Source: Ceratopteris richardii | Lineage: Eukaryota > Streptophyta > Polypodiopsida > Polypodiales > Pteridaceae | DNA: 64,000 nt | Reading direction: 5' to 3' | NCBI GenBank assembly: GCA_020310875.1 | Contig: CM035435.1 | Location: 66,456,497-66,520,496, forward strand | Shown here: positions 23,407 to 35,729 of the stretch, in pieces | Layout: each line of letters begins with the position of its first letter | Position numbering within the stretch: the stretch's first letter is position 1 | Notes under the pieces: model-generated | The model's database searches: none | The model's input: the letters and a program-made list of their open reading frames with translations, nothing else | Told to the model about the DNA's origin: nothing | Position numbers and translations under genes: made by a program

Positions 23407-23418
23407 TGGTATCAGAGC
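23407..23418 (+). other. Primer-binding site, initiator-Met tRNA type
   Basis: TGGTATCAGAGC one base after the LTR end is the classical plant Copia primer site complementary to initiator tRNA-Met. Confidence 0.9.
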
Positions 23419-23428
23419 TAGATCAAGA

Positions 23429-24440
23429 TGGGTGATGGATTTCCCTCAATGATCAAGAAGCTTGATTGAAACAACTACGTTGCTTGGCAAATTAGAATGG
23501 AGGCCTATTTGCAAGGTAGAAATCTTTATGGAATTGTAGCAGGTGATGAAGCTATGCCCATTCCAAGATCCAAAGGAGGACGTACATAAGAGGAGACAGA
23601 TAAGCTCACACTTTGGTGCACAAGGGATGCTCAATCAAGGTTGTACATACTAAAATCTATCTCTGACTTTCTATAACCACATATTAGAGGATGCAAGACA
23701 TCTCAAGAGACTTGGGATGCCCTCGAGACTTTCTTTTCTGCTAGTACCAAAGCAAGAAAGAATCATCTTTGGAACGAGTTCAACCAAATGAAGAAGACAC
23801 CTAAGCAAACCATCATGGATTTTGTTACCAAGTTCAAGGAGGTTGCGGATCAGTTACCATCCATTAGAGAGCCGATTGAAGAAGATGCTATCATGAGACA
23901 AATTCTAAATGGGTTTTGAAGTGATAAGCAATGGTAATCCTTTACGATGGCCTATGATCTCATCATGGATGTGCAAAATCCAGAGTTCAACATCTTTCTT
24001 GGACAACTCTTCAATCAAGAGGCCAACAATAGCATAAAGGAAGGTAACTCCTATCATGGTAATTCAACTACTGTTCTATATGCAGATAAGAAGGATAAGA
24101 AGCACAAAGGCAAGAAGAAGGAATAAGATGAAGAGAAGAATTCCCAAGTCAACTTCGCAAGCAAGAGCAAATGGAAAGGGAAGAAGAAAGGACCAAAGCA
24201 TGACAAAGCCAAAGATCAGAATGTTCAACCTTGGCCATCTGCGATAAGACTAACCACACCACTCAGAATTGTTGGTTCAATGGGAAGACCTAGAAAGGAA
24301 GTGGAAGAGGTGGATATGGTAGCAATAGAGGCAGAGGAGGACACAACTTCAACAATAACAATAGAGACTATAATAGAAGGGACTACAACAATTATTCAGA
24401 AGATCAACCACATGAAGACTCATTGCTTCTCATGAATCTA
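23429..24440 (+). pseudogene. Copia gag region, element E
   Basis: The reading opens with MGDGFPSMIKKLD shortly after the primer site and continues through NYVAWQIRMEAYLQGR, TWDALETFFSASTKARK and FNQMKKTPKQTIMDFV, a DUF4219/UBN2 gag. A Lys-rich linker and a Gly/Arg/Asn-rich stretch follow. The capsid role is known for the family. Fossil copy. Confidence 0.85.
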
Positions 24441-25130
24441 AGCCACAAAGAAGGTAAAGAAGATGATCATTTGTTCTACATAGATTTAGGATGTTCGAAT
24501 CATGTTGCAAGCAACATTGCTCTTCTATCTGACTTGGAAAGTCCAAAGCATAGACAGGAAGTGCAAACAGGGGATGATACGAAGCACAATGTGGACAAGA
24601 TTGGTAATGTCAAAGCTTCCAATGGCAAGACAAACATTCTAAGTAAGGTTCTTTATGTACCCACTATCACTAAAAACCTAATAAGTGTAGGCCAAATAGT
24701 TGAAAAAGGCTTGTAAGTTAGGTTCACCCAACATGGAGCTTTTGTGGAAGATCCATGTCAAGGCTTCAAGAAGATAGCCAGAGGTGAGAAGCATGGTAGG
24801 CTCTTTACTTTTGAAGTAGGAGAAACCAGTAACATAGATCTATTCACTTTTGGGTCTCAAACCCTAAGTGAGCTTGAAGTGTGGCATATGAGACTTGCTC
24901 ATGTGAATAAAAGAACCTTGAAGGATATATGCAGGGTCAAAGTGTTCTAGGACTGCGGAACATATCAAATCAACACATGATCAATAGGTGTGATGCATGT
25001 CAGATTGGGAAGGCACAAAGACAACCATTCAACCACAAATGCCACATCCACAACAACTTATTGGACTTAGTACATACACATGTATGGGGACCAAGTCAAG
25101 AACCTTCATTGGCATGATCAAAGTATTATG
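24441..25130 (+). pseudogene. Copia protease and GAG-pre-integrase region, element E
   Basis: FYIDLGCSNHVASN near 24475 corresponds to the Copia retropepsin active-site region, and NILSKVLYVPTITKNLISVG near 24630 to its C-terminal half. From about 24860, LEVWHMRLAHVNKRTLK and CDACQIGKAQRQPF form the zinc-binding start of integrase. Confidence 0.85.
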
Positions 25131-25830
25131 TCTCATTTATTGATGACCATAGTAAATGGATTGTTCTATACTTTATCAAGAGTAAGAATGAAGTGTTTGA
25201 TTGCTTCAAAAAGTATCTCGCACATGTGGAGAATCATACAGGTAGATCACTAAAGAAGCTCCAATCTTATGGAGGGGGAGAATACTTCTCCAAAGAGTTT
25301 GATGAGTTCTTGCATGATAAAGCTATCAAAAGCGAAGTGACTACTAGGTACTCTCCTCAACTGAATGGAATCGTTGAGAGGAGAAACATGACATTGGTTG
25401 GATCAACTCAAACAATGCTTGAAGAGAAGAAGTTGCCACATTTTCTATGGGAAAAAGCTATTTCAACTGTTGTGTACCTTTTCAATAGACTACCATCCAA
25501 ATCACTTCAAGGTATGACTCGTTATGAAGCATGGCATGGAAGAAAATGTAGTCTTGGACATTGCAAGGTTTTTGGTTTTTTAGTTTATGTTCATGTACCA
25601 TCACAAATAAGAGGTAAGCTAGATGAAAGGGCAACAAAGGCAATGTTTATTTGATACGATTCAACTCAGATGGTTTATAAGTTCTATAATCCTTCAACCA
25701 AGCAATTCACTAGAAGTAGAGATGTTGTTTTTGAAGAACACAGGTCTTGGTATGATGAAGACAAACAGAAGGTAACTCTACCATATGATCTTGATTTTGA
25801 TTCTCATCAATTAGGAAGCAAGCATGATAC
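25131..25830 (+). pseudogene. Copia integrase core and C-terminal region, element E
   Basis: The rve-type core is visible as SKYYVSFIDDHSKWIVLYF near 25120, YSPQLNGIVERRNMTL near 25350 and KALPSKSLQG-like FNRLPSKSLQGMTRYEAW near 25480. The C-terminal part follows with KFYNPSTKQFTRSRDVVFEE near 25680. The enzyme joins element DNA to the target. Confidence 0.85.
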
Positions 25831-25989
25831 AAAGATCGAGGATCCAAGAAGTGATATAGACGATGACCAAGATGAAAGGGAAAAGGATTACAAGCTATGG
25901 AAGTCAAGAGACAAAGCAAAGATGCAAGAGGTTGGAGAATTCTCCAAACAAGCACTGAGAAGATCAACAAGAGAGAAGAAAAAGCCAGA

Positions 25990-26780
25990 AAGGTATGGAT
26001 ATGATTCCACATTTGTTACAAAGCATTCAATCTACTTGGCAAAAGATTCAATCTTAGAGGATCCCTCAAGCTATGAAGAGGCAAAGGGAAGTCCTAATTG
26101 GGAAAAATCCATGAAAAAAGAAATAGATGCATTGAAGGAGATGGACACTTGGGATTTGGTTCCAATGTCACCAAATCAAAAGATAATTGGTTGTAGATGG
26201 GTATGTAAAGTTAAAAATAAGATCAGATGGATCAATTTGTAGGTACCAGGCAGGATTAATTGCCAAAGGATGTCACAAACTCATGGTATAGACTATGAGA
26301 ATAGATTCTCACCAGTTGCAAAGATGACTACAATCAAAACATTTATAAGTATAGATGCTGCAAGGAATTGGAGACTCCTCCAACTTGATGTGAAAAATGC
26401 ATTCTTGAATGGTTGGATAAGTGAAGAGGTATACATGTCACAACCACCAGGTTTTGAAAACCCTAATCATCCACCTTATGTTTGTAGACTTAAGAAAGCA
26501 TTGTATGGATTGAAACAAGCTCCTAGAGCTTGGAATTATAGGTTGGTTATATATCTTCAAGATCAAGGGTTCAAACATAGTAGCTCAGATCCTTATGTGT
26601 ATATGTAGATGATATTATTGTGAGAGGTGATGATGTGAATGGCATTCAAAGGATCAAGGGACACATGCAAGAGGAGTTTAAAATCAGTGACTTAGCTGAG
26701 CTCACATATTTCCTAGGTATGCAGGTGATATACACAGATGAAGGAATGTACTTGTTTTAGAGAAGATACATTCATGATCT
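25990..26780 (+). pseudogene. Copia reverse transcriptase region, element E
   Basis: The RVT_2 family is recognised from IIGCRWVCKVKNK near 26185, LLQLDVKNAFLNGWISEEVY near 26375, LKKALYGLKQAPRAWN near 26490, and LAELTYFLGMQVIYT near 26695. Confidence 0.88.
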
Positions 26781-26789
26781 ACTTCTCAA

Positions 26790-27580
26790 CTTCAAAATGG
26801 AGAACACTAAACCTGCAAGTACACCTTTGGAGATGAATCATAAACTTAGTGTTTATGAAGGTGAGAAAATTGAAGACATTAAAGAGTATCAAAGCTTGGT
26901 AGGTAGCTTGATATATGCTACTCATACAAAAGTAGACATCTCATATAGTGTCGGAGTGCTTAGTCAATTCATGCACTCACCAAGAAGACCACACATGGAT
27001 GCAGCTAAGAGAGTAATTAAGTATGTCAAAGGTACAATCAATGAAGGTATGTTCTATCCTTACTCTTCAGATTTGGATATCAAAATCTATTCAGATGCAG
27101 ATTGGGAAGGAGCTAAGGATGATAGAAAAAGTACTTCTGCTTACTTAGCATTTGCAGGTTCAAAGCTCTTATCATGGAGTTCCAAGAAGCAACCTACATT
27201 TGATTTATCCTAAAATGAAGCAGAGTATAGAGGCTTGACCATAGCAACTCAAGAGGCAATATGGTTAAAGGAATTGTATACAGATTTGGGACTTGTGAGT
27301 TCCAAACCTCACGTATTGGGAGACAATATAAGTTCCATGCATCTAGCGGCAAACCCTATTTTCCATGTAGGAACCAAACACATAGAGGTGCATTGCCACT
27401 TCTTTAGGGAGAAGCTCATGGCAAAGGAGATTGACATTTCTTTTGTTCCAACTGAAAAGCAAGTAGGAGATATGATGACGAAGGACTTGATGGAATAAAG
27501 CTTTGTAGATTCAAAGCTATGGCAGGTATTGAACCTATCAGAGAATGAAGACTCAAGCACACTTTAGCTTGAGGGGGAGC
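26790..27580 (+). pseudogene. Copia RNase H region and 3' end, element E
   Basis: YQSLVGSLIYATHTKVDISY near 26890 and IKIYSDADWEGAKDDRKST near 27080 mark the connection and RNase H. HIEVHCHFFREKL near 27380 and FVPTEKQVGDMMTK near 27440 are its usual C-terminal motifs. The purine tract and LTR follow. Confidence 0.88.
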
Positions 27581-28629
27581 AATTGGAACATCAAGCTTAC
27601 ACTATGCTTGAGGTGGATTTGATCTACGTTAAAGGCTATCGTGTCAAAAGAATATCTATTGGAGAGTTCTTTTTCTTATGCTCACTTATTGTATTTTTTT
27701 TAAAATATTTTTCATGGATCTTTTACCATTGTAAAAGACTTGAGCTTTATAAATGTAAAAGTAGAAAGATAGAACCCAAATCCCATGAATTTGTGATGGT
27801 TGAGTTGCATTCAATCAAGCAATTAATCACCTAAAAGTAGATCAAACTAGATCACTTTTCCTAGATTGTAGGAAAGTGAATTGATTCCCTCCAACAACCA
27901 TTCCCACCTTCATTTGATTTAAAACTCCTCTTCTAGAACTCGTGGAACACTTCTAGAGTCTATATAAAGACTGGAAATCACTTGTACAATACATGGAAGC
28001 AATATACATACACTTGTGACCATCATTGTCTTGCTCCTTCAATTTTCTGCATCATCTTCTTCGCCAATAGTAAACTTGCAGAGGCTACTGCTTTCTCTAT
28101 GAATTAGAAAGTTATTAGTGTCTATTTTATGCTTGTAAATTTTCATAGCATTTGGTTTAGCAGATTGGGAGAAATCTCCGTTTTTCTGTCTCCGGGTCAA
28201 TCTCTGCGTATTCCTGAAAAATAGGAGGTACCACCGCTGAGTGTCTGATTCATTCCTATAGCATATTTTACCTATTCCTTATAATTTTGTGCATTATATA
28301 CACTTAAAACTATCTTTATCACTCCCATAAAAGGATTTTTTCTAATTGTAATCACGCTGGTCGCTATGGGCATTTGAAGTTCATTGTCTCTTCCATAGAT
28401 AGTAAGTTTTTTGAGCTAGTCAGCACACGAACCTATCTGTTTTGTATCGAATCTTTCTTCTTGATGGTCCAAAGTACATAGTGCATTTCTTTGCCTTTAT
28501 CGCATGCCTATAAGGTCTATTTGAGTATCCATAAGCTCAAGGGCTAATCTTGTGTTGGTTGGTTGGACCAAAATTCGTCGCTTCGAAACACACTTTTCTA
28601 CCTCCTACAAGCTTCTCCAAGTTCTTTCA
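27581..28629 (+). repeat. 3' LTR of Copia element E
   Basis: It follows the purine tract GAGGGGGAGC and ends GTTCTTTCA, with TATGT immediately outside. A TATA box (CTATATAAAG) lies near 27960. Confidence 0.92.
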
Positions 28630-30299
28630 TATGTCAAGCTATCTCTTCTTATACCTACTCAGTGAAGGGTTATGAGAAACCATATTGAATAGCTACTTTA
28701 TTCAGGGAAAAAAATCAACACACACTCTTATCTTTCCACTATTTTTCTTTGGTACAATAGCCATAGATGAGAGCCATCTTCAGTGTTGAATAGGAACAAT
28801 ATTACACGCCTCTTGTAATTTAGTCAATTCTAACTTGACTACCTCTGCATATTTTGGATTGAGTCAGTATGGCCTGCTCCTTTTGGGTGAAGCTCCCCCT
28901 ATTAAGGGGATTTGATGTAGCCTAAGCTCTTGTAGAATACTTGACATATCTTTGTAGCACCAAGAAAATGCACTTTTATAGGTATAAAGGAGGAAAGTTA
29001 CCTTCTGTAGTAAAAATGGATAGTGCCACAACCATGTGGCTAGGTGGAGTATCTATGTGTTTTCTTCATCTCCAAGGTTCACTTCTCGTACAAGTATCTC
29101 TATGGTGCTCTCACTTGAGAAATTATCAATGTTGTGTGCTGATATGGCATTTAGCTTGTGCTCCAACTTTTTTACCTCAATCGGGCATAATTGTGCGTCT
29201 TCTACTGAAAAATCACTTCTATGTCCAGAGTCTTGACAAGGTCCATCTTGGCTCAATTCTTCATTTATTTCACAGATTTGCACAGTGTAGCACTTTGGGC
29301 TGCCCATCATCAAATTAAGTAGATTACTTTCTTCAAGTGGCAAGGAAGGCATTACCTTAATATCCATCGTATATCCATTTTCTTTATCATTGTCGCACCC
29401 TTCTTCCAAATGTATCTCCAAATGGTTTTTGTTCTTTGTGCAGATCCATATCATGTTTCTTTCCCAATATTGTAATGCCCTGGCTTGCCTTAGTTAGGAT
29501 GGGTCTTCCCAGGAGCAAAGAAAAATTTTTTATTGGGGTAATGCAATGACAACAAAATCCAACATAAATTGGCAGCCTTGCACTAGAATAAGCACCTTCT
29601 CAATGATTCCTAATGGTGTAATCTGATGTTGGTTTACCAATGTCAAAGTAAATTTCTAATTTTTCCAAGTCAATTTACACCTTCTTCATGGTGAATTCGG
29701 GCATCAATTTGATATGAGAACCACCATCCACTATAACTCTTGTCAAAATCTCCTTCTTAATAGAAATACTCAACCTTTAATTGTTTTAGTTTGTCACTAA
29801 ATTTGGGGGAAGTCCACCATGTGCCCATCTTCACTTGGTGGCAGGATTAAGTAGGCATAGTGTATGACCTTGAGTAAGTCACTTTTTACCACTGCATCCA
29901 TCCTAAAGAGTTGGTATAGGCTGACCTTATGATGAGTTTCTTTTAAAGTAACTTCAATATCTATATCATGTGCATGAACCTAAGGCAAACCAATTGGGCC
30001 CACAATGAGTTACTCACCCTCTCATAAGCTTCTTCAATGGCCTCATGCTTCCTCAATCCAACCTTCTTCCCATCTTATTTAAACATGGGTCTCTGTTATT
30101 CTTCCAGATGAGCTATTGTTTCTTATGTGACTCTGGTCATCACAAGTGCTACCAATGATGGAAGTGTTCCATCATGAAGTTTTTGAAGTACCCAAATAAA
30201 AATCTCAACAAGAACACCAATCAAGCTTAGAAATTCATGGTCCTCTTATTTGCAAGGTAGATCCTTATGGGGACTAGTGACTAGAATCGATCCGAAACC

Positions 30300-31830
30300 A
30301 AAATTTCTTGATGAACCAACATAATGAGAATTTAGAGACTTAAGATTGTGGATTGAGAAAGATAAGACAATGATCTTTTTAATCTAAGAAGACATAAACA
30401 ATTCAATGATAGGTCATACAAAAGACCTAGATCTCGAGTAGAATGTTTTAGGAAGCACTTGAAAGAATTTATGAAACAAGCACAAAGTATAGAGATACCC
30501 CATTGAAAAATGAATCGAAAAATCTTAGGAAGGACATAAAACTTCTATGAGTGATTATGTTTTGAGAACCTAAGAGATTGCAAAAGTGTTGGCTTCTACT
30601 AACTACCATGCAGAAGAACATCACTTAGTTACTAAGCATTCACAACATCAATTTATGTTAGAGATAATTTTCTAGATTTTGAGCAACTCATTGCTCTCAT
30701 GGTTGTCGAGGACATGAAACCCAATGGAGAACAATCATCATCACACTTAGGCATCATAAAAGAATCCTTGTGTGCAATATTACAAAGAGGAGGTATGAGG
30801 AAAGGGAAGCTCTCAAAGAGAAAGAGGAGGAAGGAACACGACTAGAGATGATCAAACATTTAAATACTAAAATCTATATTGCCAATACAAAATGAAGTGG
30901 GAAATACAATAAGAGCTAGAGGTTGAAGATTCTACAACAACATTCGGAGATCTATACAGGGTAAGTATTATGATGTATGTTATATATGTCATGATTGTGG
31001 TCATTTGTCAAAAAACTGTATTCAAAATGGAAACTATCAGAGAAATAATAAAAGATGAGGATATCATGGGAGAGAAAGGTGGTAGGGTAGCTATGCTTTA
31101 AAAGGTGATGATCATGACTATTTTATTCTTCTTATGTTGCATTTAGATAATAAAGCAAGTAGTGCATGTTTTGCTTGGTATATAGATAGTGGTTGTTGAT
31201 ATCATATGAATAATACTCAAAATTGTTCCTTTAATATGCATTTTTCTTCGTTTGAATTTCAGGTTGCAATATACTATGACAATACATCCAAGATTATGAA
31301 GGTTGTAGATGTGATGATTGAGGATCAATACAAGAGGAATTACCTAAGGGATGTATCTATGTGTCATCAATTACCAAGAATTAGATTTGAGTTGAATAAA
31401 TGGTAGGATAACAATGATAGTTCCTTCATTAAAGATAATTATCTTATGGTTGCATAGGGCAATAGAATTTTATACATGTCACTAAACGAGTGGCCACATG
31501 ATTGCACATAGGTTATAAGATCTATCAAAGAAGAAGATTTTTGAAGGACTACCTGATCTTAGCGAGAAACACTTCTTGTATCTCTATGAAGCATTCCAAA
31601 TGGACAAGTTGAGTAGAAAATTTTAAAAAACTTAAGCTATGTGATGGTTTCCTAGATCTTATACATATAGATATGTAGGGACCTAATAAGGAGGTGATTA
31701 TGTATTACCCATGATGATCATAATGGAATGACATTTGTGTAGTTCAATAAGTAAGAATGAAGTGTTTTATTTTTTTGAGAAGTTAAAAGTAATTTTTTGA
31801 GAAAATGATACGGGGTATATTAAAAAAATA
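30300..31830 (+). mobile_element. Ty1/Copia fragment: gag to early integrase (element F)
   Basis: The plus strand shows a gag tail (LIALMVVEDMKPNGE near 30690), a zinc knuckle CYICHDCGHLSKNC near 30980, a retropepsin start AWYIDSGC near 31170 and a GAG-pre-integrase stretch (KIFEGLPDLSEKH near 31530). The remainder is not recognisable. It is a strongly decayed fossil. No LTR can be assigned; the start is approximate. Confidence 0.65.
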
Positions 31831-31852
31831 TTGAGGATACCACTGAGACCAT

Positions 31853-32430
31853 AATGATATATGAACATGGTAAATACAACAACAAGTGAATGTGTCCTTA
31901 AGGTTTCTTTAAAAAATGGCTTCACTCTTTCAAAAGTATGTAGTTGAACTTCACCAAGCACATGACAATGTTTAAACCAAATGAATAGTTCAACCAAGAA
32001 CCGAATGATAGAATGTAATTTATTCAATACTGATATATAGTTCCTATCTTAGCTATTAATCACTAATATACTTTGTTCTTTGTCAATAATATATATATAA
32101 CCTATTGAACAATAGTATATCTTCACTTGTTGTTGTATTTACCATGTTCAGAACATCTCTAATGATATCTAAACATGGTAAATAAAACAACAAGTGAATG
32201 TGTGCTTTAGGTGTCTTACAAAAAATGGCTTCAATCTTTCAAAAGTATGTAGTTGAACTTGAACAGTCGCATGACAATGCTTAAACCAAATGAATAGTTC
32301 AACCTAAAGATGAATGATAGAATGTAAGTTATTGAACATTGATATATAAATCATATCTTAACTATTAATAACTAATATACTTTGTTCTTCATCACTAATA
32401 TATGTAACCTATTGAAAAATACTATGTGTT
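31853..32430. repeat. Tandem 308-bp duplication with internal 29-bp perfect inverted repeat
   Basis: Copy one starts AATGATAT at 31853 and copy two at 32161. They align for about 260 bases with moderate divergence. Copy one also holds a perfect 29-base inverted repeat: 31862-31890 begins TGAACATGGTAAATACAACA and its exact reverse complement occupies 32122-32150. Copy two keeps the left arm only. A MITE of about 289 bp would look like this, but I see no target-site duplication around the arms. Confidence 0.85.
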
Positions 32431-33064
32431 AGCTACTCTACACTAACATATGTAATCTAGTCATACTAATATATGTAAGTTGCAAGAAATGTATAAGTGA
32501 AAAGCATATGAGCACATCAATCTTGCCCAAGTCATTTCCTGCATAGATTCTTCTTGTTTGGTGATACTCTAGTTTCATTCATCCAGAACGTGGAAATTAC
32601 TTCTTTAACCTTTGTGGTAATACATGTGACTAGTCTTGATTTTATTCTCATCTTCAAGTAACTATTATCACTATCAACTATACTTAATAGGCCTATTGTG
32701 TCATATAGTACTTTCATACTAACAAACAACATTTTTTATAGCATTGAATGTTTATTTGATCTCCATCAAATTCCATATTACGTTCTAGTGTCATCATCAA
32801 ACTAGACCTTTTTAGTACAAGGTCATCAAAAGATTTTCCCATGCTCTATAATGTATGTCCAAGATTGTTAAGCAGTATCTCTGATATTTGATCACCTAGT
32901 CTTTCAAGTTCATCAAAAGCTATGATAGTCAAGTTCTGCACTATTTCTTTTACCAAAATATTTTTCTCTTGTGCACTTTAATTCACTTTTAGTCCATTGA
33001 ATTAAAGTCTTTTTAAAAATATTTTCAATCTAATTATTTTCAGCACCTTTGGTAGAGGATATAT
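32431..33064. other. Unassigned, possibly decayed Copia gag on the minus strand
   Basis: Minus-strand readings such as ELERLGDQISEILLNNLG near 32870-32925 are faintly like UBN2 gag helices. The evidence is too thin for a firm call. Confidence 0.25.
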
Positions 33065-33456
33065 TGTTGAGAATATGAGAGTGCATCTCCCTTTTGTATC
33101 TTGGAGTCACTCTATTTCCATTCCATTTCCATTATACTTCCATTTTATATTATATCCTTTGTATTTGGGTACCTTGCGATTTGCTTCTACCAGTTGTATT
33201 CATTCTCCTTTCATGGGAATTATCCCACAAGAGATGTACTTTTGAGTGCCCCTCCCAAATCTATATAAGGAGGGCCTCTCCCCCCATTTGTACTTGGTTA
33301 GAAGCTTCAGGAGCCTACTCCATGCTCTTGGCAAGCTCATTTCTAATCCACATGAGTTTACCCATTTCATGGTCTACTCATTTTGAGTCACACACACTCT
33401 TTATTTTGTGAGTACACTCTTCTTTTCATTTTGCTTCCGCACATGTACTCTCTACA
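33065..33456 (+). repeat. Copia-type LTR with adjacent primer site (element G)
   Basis: The segment starts TGTTGAGAATATGAG, has a TATA box (CTATATAAGGA) near 33261, and ends TCTCTACA at 33456. TGGTATGAGAGCGCTAGG follows at 33457, resembling the initiator-Met primer site. Length of about 392 bp is normal for a Copia LTR. No coding part is recognised downstream, so it is an LTR plus short leader of a fossil element. Confidence 0.7.
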
Positions 33457-34694
33457 TGGTATGAGAGCGCTAGGTGGAGGACTTGGTGGTGCGTTTGGTG
33501 GTCATTTTGGTGGTGTTGGTGGTGGTTTTGCTTCATTTTCATAGAAAGTATCTTTTATCCATCAAGCTCATGCTCATATGGTAGCAAGTTTGTCCACCCT
33601 CCCACCCATTTTCTTCATCATTTTGAACTCCCTTTACCCCATTTTCCCTCCACCCACCCTCTATTGTAGCAACATTTGCTGGTATCCTTCATTTCCATGT
33701 TCATGAAGTGGAGTTAATATTTAATCTCATCTTCTTTTGAAGTGTTTATAAACACTATGTGGCATTCTTGTGCTTTGATAAATCTAGGCTTAATAGTATT
33801 CACATAACTATTAGCATCAAGTTGCAAGCTCTATGCTTTGTGATGAATGGAGGTCTGCTGTAAGATTCATTATCTGTCCATCTTAGTCTTATAGAATGAT
33901 TGAGCCTATCAAGTTTTGTAACACTTTGGGGCAAGCAAACCTCCATTTTGGTGGTACGTTTTCTGTCCCTAAAGCTAGTTAGATTGATTGAGTCATGATT
34001 GGAGGAGGCAGAGATTAAGGAGATCTAGAGCTACATCATCTCCTAGTCACACATACTATCGTGTGAGAGAGAGAGATAGGTATACAGAGAAGGAAAGAGA
34101 AAGCTCCATAGTGCTGATAAGTTGTTTCTAACAGCTCGAGAAAGGGCAATGAAGAGAGAACATTGTTTTAATGCATACATAATAGACAGTGGCTCATGTT
34201 GCATTGATTTGTGCTCTGTTCTTCCCTATCAACAAAGCTCACAGTCATCGTGATCATGATAATCCTTCATGATGATGCCATTCCTCTCTTCTATGCAATA
34301 GAGAGAGTCAGATAGAGTAGGGAAGAGGTATTCCAAAGTAAGTAGCTCCATCAATGAGCTCGATCATGCTGGCATCCTGCCAGGTCACACCATTGAAAGC
34401 TTTTAGAAGGTCTACCTCCCTATCTGTAGCAGACAACATGTGTTAGCTCTTTGCACGAATAGAGAACGAGAGAATTGCGAGCAAGAGAGAAAGTTTTTTG
34501 TCTCAGTCTATTTACCACAATTCGACACTTCTATATGCACTACCCTTCTACACCAGAATGTAACAACTGACTCAGATGCCATCATTTAGGAGACTTGGAT
34601 ACAAGCCTTTGTGGATCACATGGACAACTGCATAACTCATGCACATTGATCAGTTTTGGTCACTTGTCTGTGCCATCTCTTAGCTCAGGGAGAT

Positions 34695-34737
<43 letters not shown>

Positions 34738-35229
34738 TATAATGAGAAAGAGAAACAAAGGAAACTGAGCCCACCTATGTGTGCCTCCAAATGAAACTAT
34801 CTTCCTCTTCCAACTTACACATCTCTAAAGCGCGAGCCCTTTCGACCCTTCATGAGCTCCTTGTGAGGGTAGCAGGTGCCATAGTCTTGATCATCTATAA
34901 TTCCAAGTTTGGTGTTTCTGTTTCCGTCCATAGCATCCGATTAGAGTACTTCGTTCGATAACATTGTAAGTATGTGTAATGACAACGTTGGAACAATTTA
35001 GACACTTCAATCGCTGGAAAAATCTTATCCTCTTCCAGAGAATATGATAGATCAAGCTTATGCTTTCACAGCCACTCCTTGAGAAAGCTCGTCAAGATCA
35101 ATGTACTGTTCAACTTTCGGCGCCCTACTAAGAGCTCTATCTTTGGCACTGTATAGCTTTAAATTTTGCAGCACTTCAATGAGGATCTAACTGCAGAAGT
35201 GCTAATCTTGGAGCCCTCCAAAGAGCGAT
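33457..35229. other. Unassigned, with GA microsatellite
   Basis: A GGT-rich leader-like stretch follows the primer site. A GA/GAAA microsatellite lies at about 34686-34735. Nothing else is recognised. Confidence 0.4.
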
Positions 35230-35715
35230 GGAGAAAGAGACAAAGGCAAGATAGAATGCGTGTCGAAAGTCTGTACTTGAGAACAAAGAGAGGAACAATG
35301 GATTTCTTTGCATTAGTCAAAAAGTCTTTTACATAAGCTCAATTCACTAACAATCCCCCCCAAAATGAGCTCTCTAGCTCTATTTATAGTTTTTTGACTG
35401 GCTTTGGCCCTGTCCAGACCTAGTGTCTGCCCTAGTTAAAAATTAGGTTCTAGAGCTTATTTGAGGGTTCAACAGAATCTAAAAATTACGAAAATTGGTA
35501 TGTAGTTAATTCTAATACTCCTTAAGCTCAAGGACTCCTTGGCTTGAACAAAATGGAGTCCATTCTACCAAAAACAGAATTTACAATGTTTGTGTAGTGA
35601 TGAAAATCACTTGAGTTGGAAATAGTTCATGGAAAAAATGATTAGGCCTTGTTACCAGATTGTACATGACTGCACCTTTGTGCTGATATGCTCTTCTTAT
35701 AGCTTTTATGCCAAC
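35230..35715 (-). repeat. Probable 3' LTR of Gypsy element H
   Basis: The plus strand ends TATGCCAACA at 35715. The next bases CTCCTCCTCCCT are a purine tract on the minus strand, as expected just before a 3' LTR that begins TGTTGGCAT. A TATA-like ACTATAAATAG lies near 35379-35389. The part 35285-35617 is similar to 12425-12760. The left end is approximate. Confidence 0.65.
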
Positions 35716-35729
35716 ACTCCTCCTCCCTA

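Larger units (their letters stand above)
22325..28629 (+). mobile_element. Ty1/Copia element with both LTRs and target-site duplication (element E)
   Basis: LTRs lie at 22325-23405 and 27581-28629, with TATGT duplicated at 22320-22324 and 28630-28634. The primer site (TGGTATCAGAGC, from 23407) and purine tract (GAGGGGGAGC, before 27581) are in place. Between them are gag, protease, integrase, RT and RNase H in Copia order. The element is structurally complete, but its coding part is broken at around ten or more places, so it is a fossil. By eye the LTRs differ at roughly one site in eleven, implying an insertion several to tens of millions of years old depending on the rate. Confidence 0.92.
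20950..30250 (-). mobile_element. Old Ty3/Gypsy element split by a Copia insertion (element D)
   Basis: Read on the minus strand, the right part (28635-30250) carries a retropepsin region near 29480-29780 (VIVDGGSHIKLMPEF, LLGRP) and the start of RT near 28700-28820 (SSMAIVPKKNSGKIRVCVDF). The left part (20950-22319) carries late RT near 21960-22110 (LSIPTLKAPKEVQSFL), integrase near 21380-21650 and its C-terminal end near 21130-21200 (KLTPKWVGP). The order is collinear once the insertion at 22325-28629 is recognised. It is a badly decayed fossil with very many breaks, clearly older than the Copia inside it. Confidence 0.75.

Noticed and set aside
31862-32150. Firm call as a MITE
   Set aside because: The 29-base arms are perfect, but no flanking target duplication is visible and the neighbouring copy lacks the right arm.
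33094-33411. Plus-strand 105-residue open frame as a membrane protein
   Set aside because: It lies within the Copia LTR at 33065-33456, which has a TATA box and adjoining primer site.
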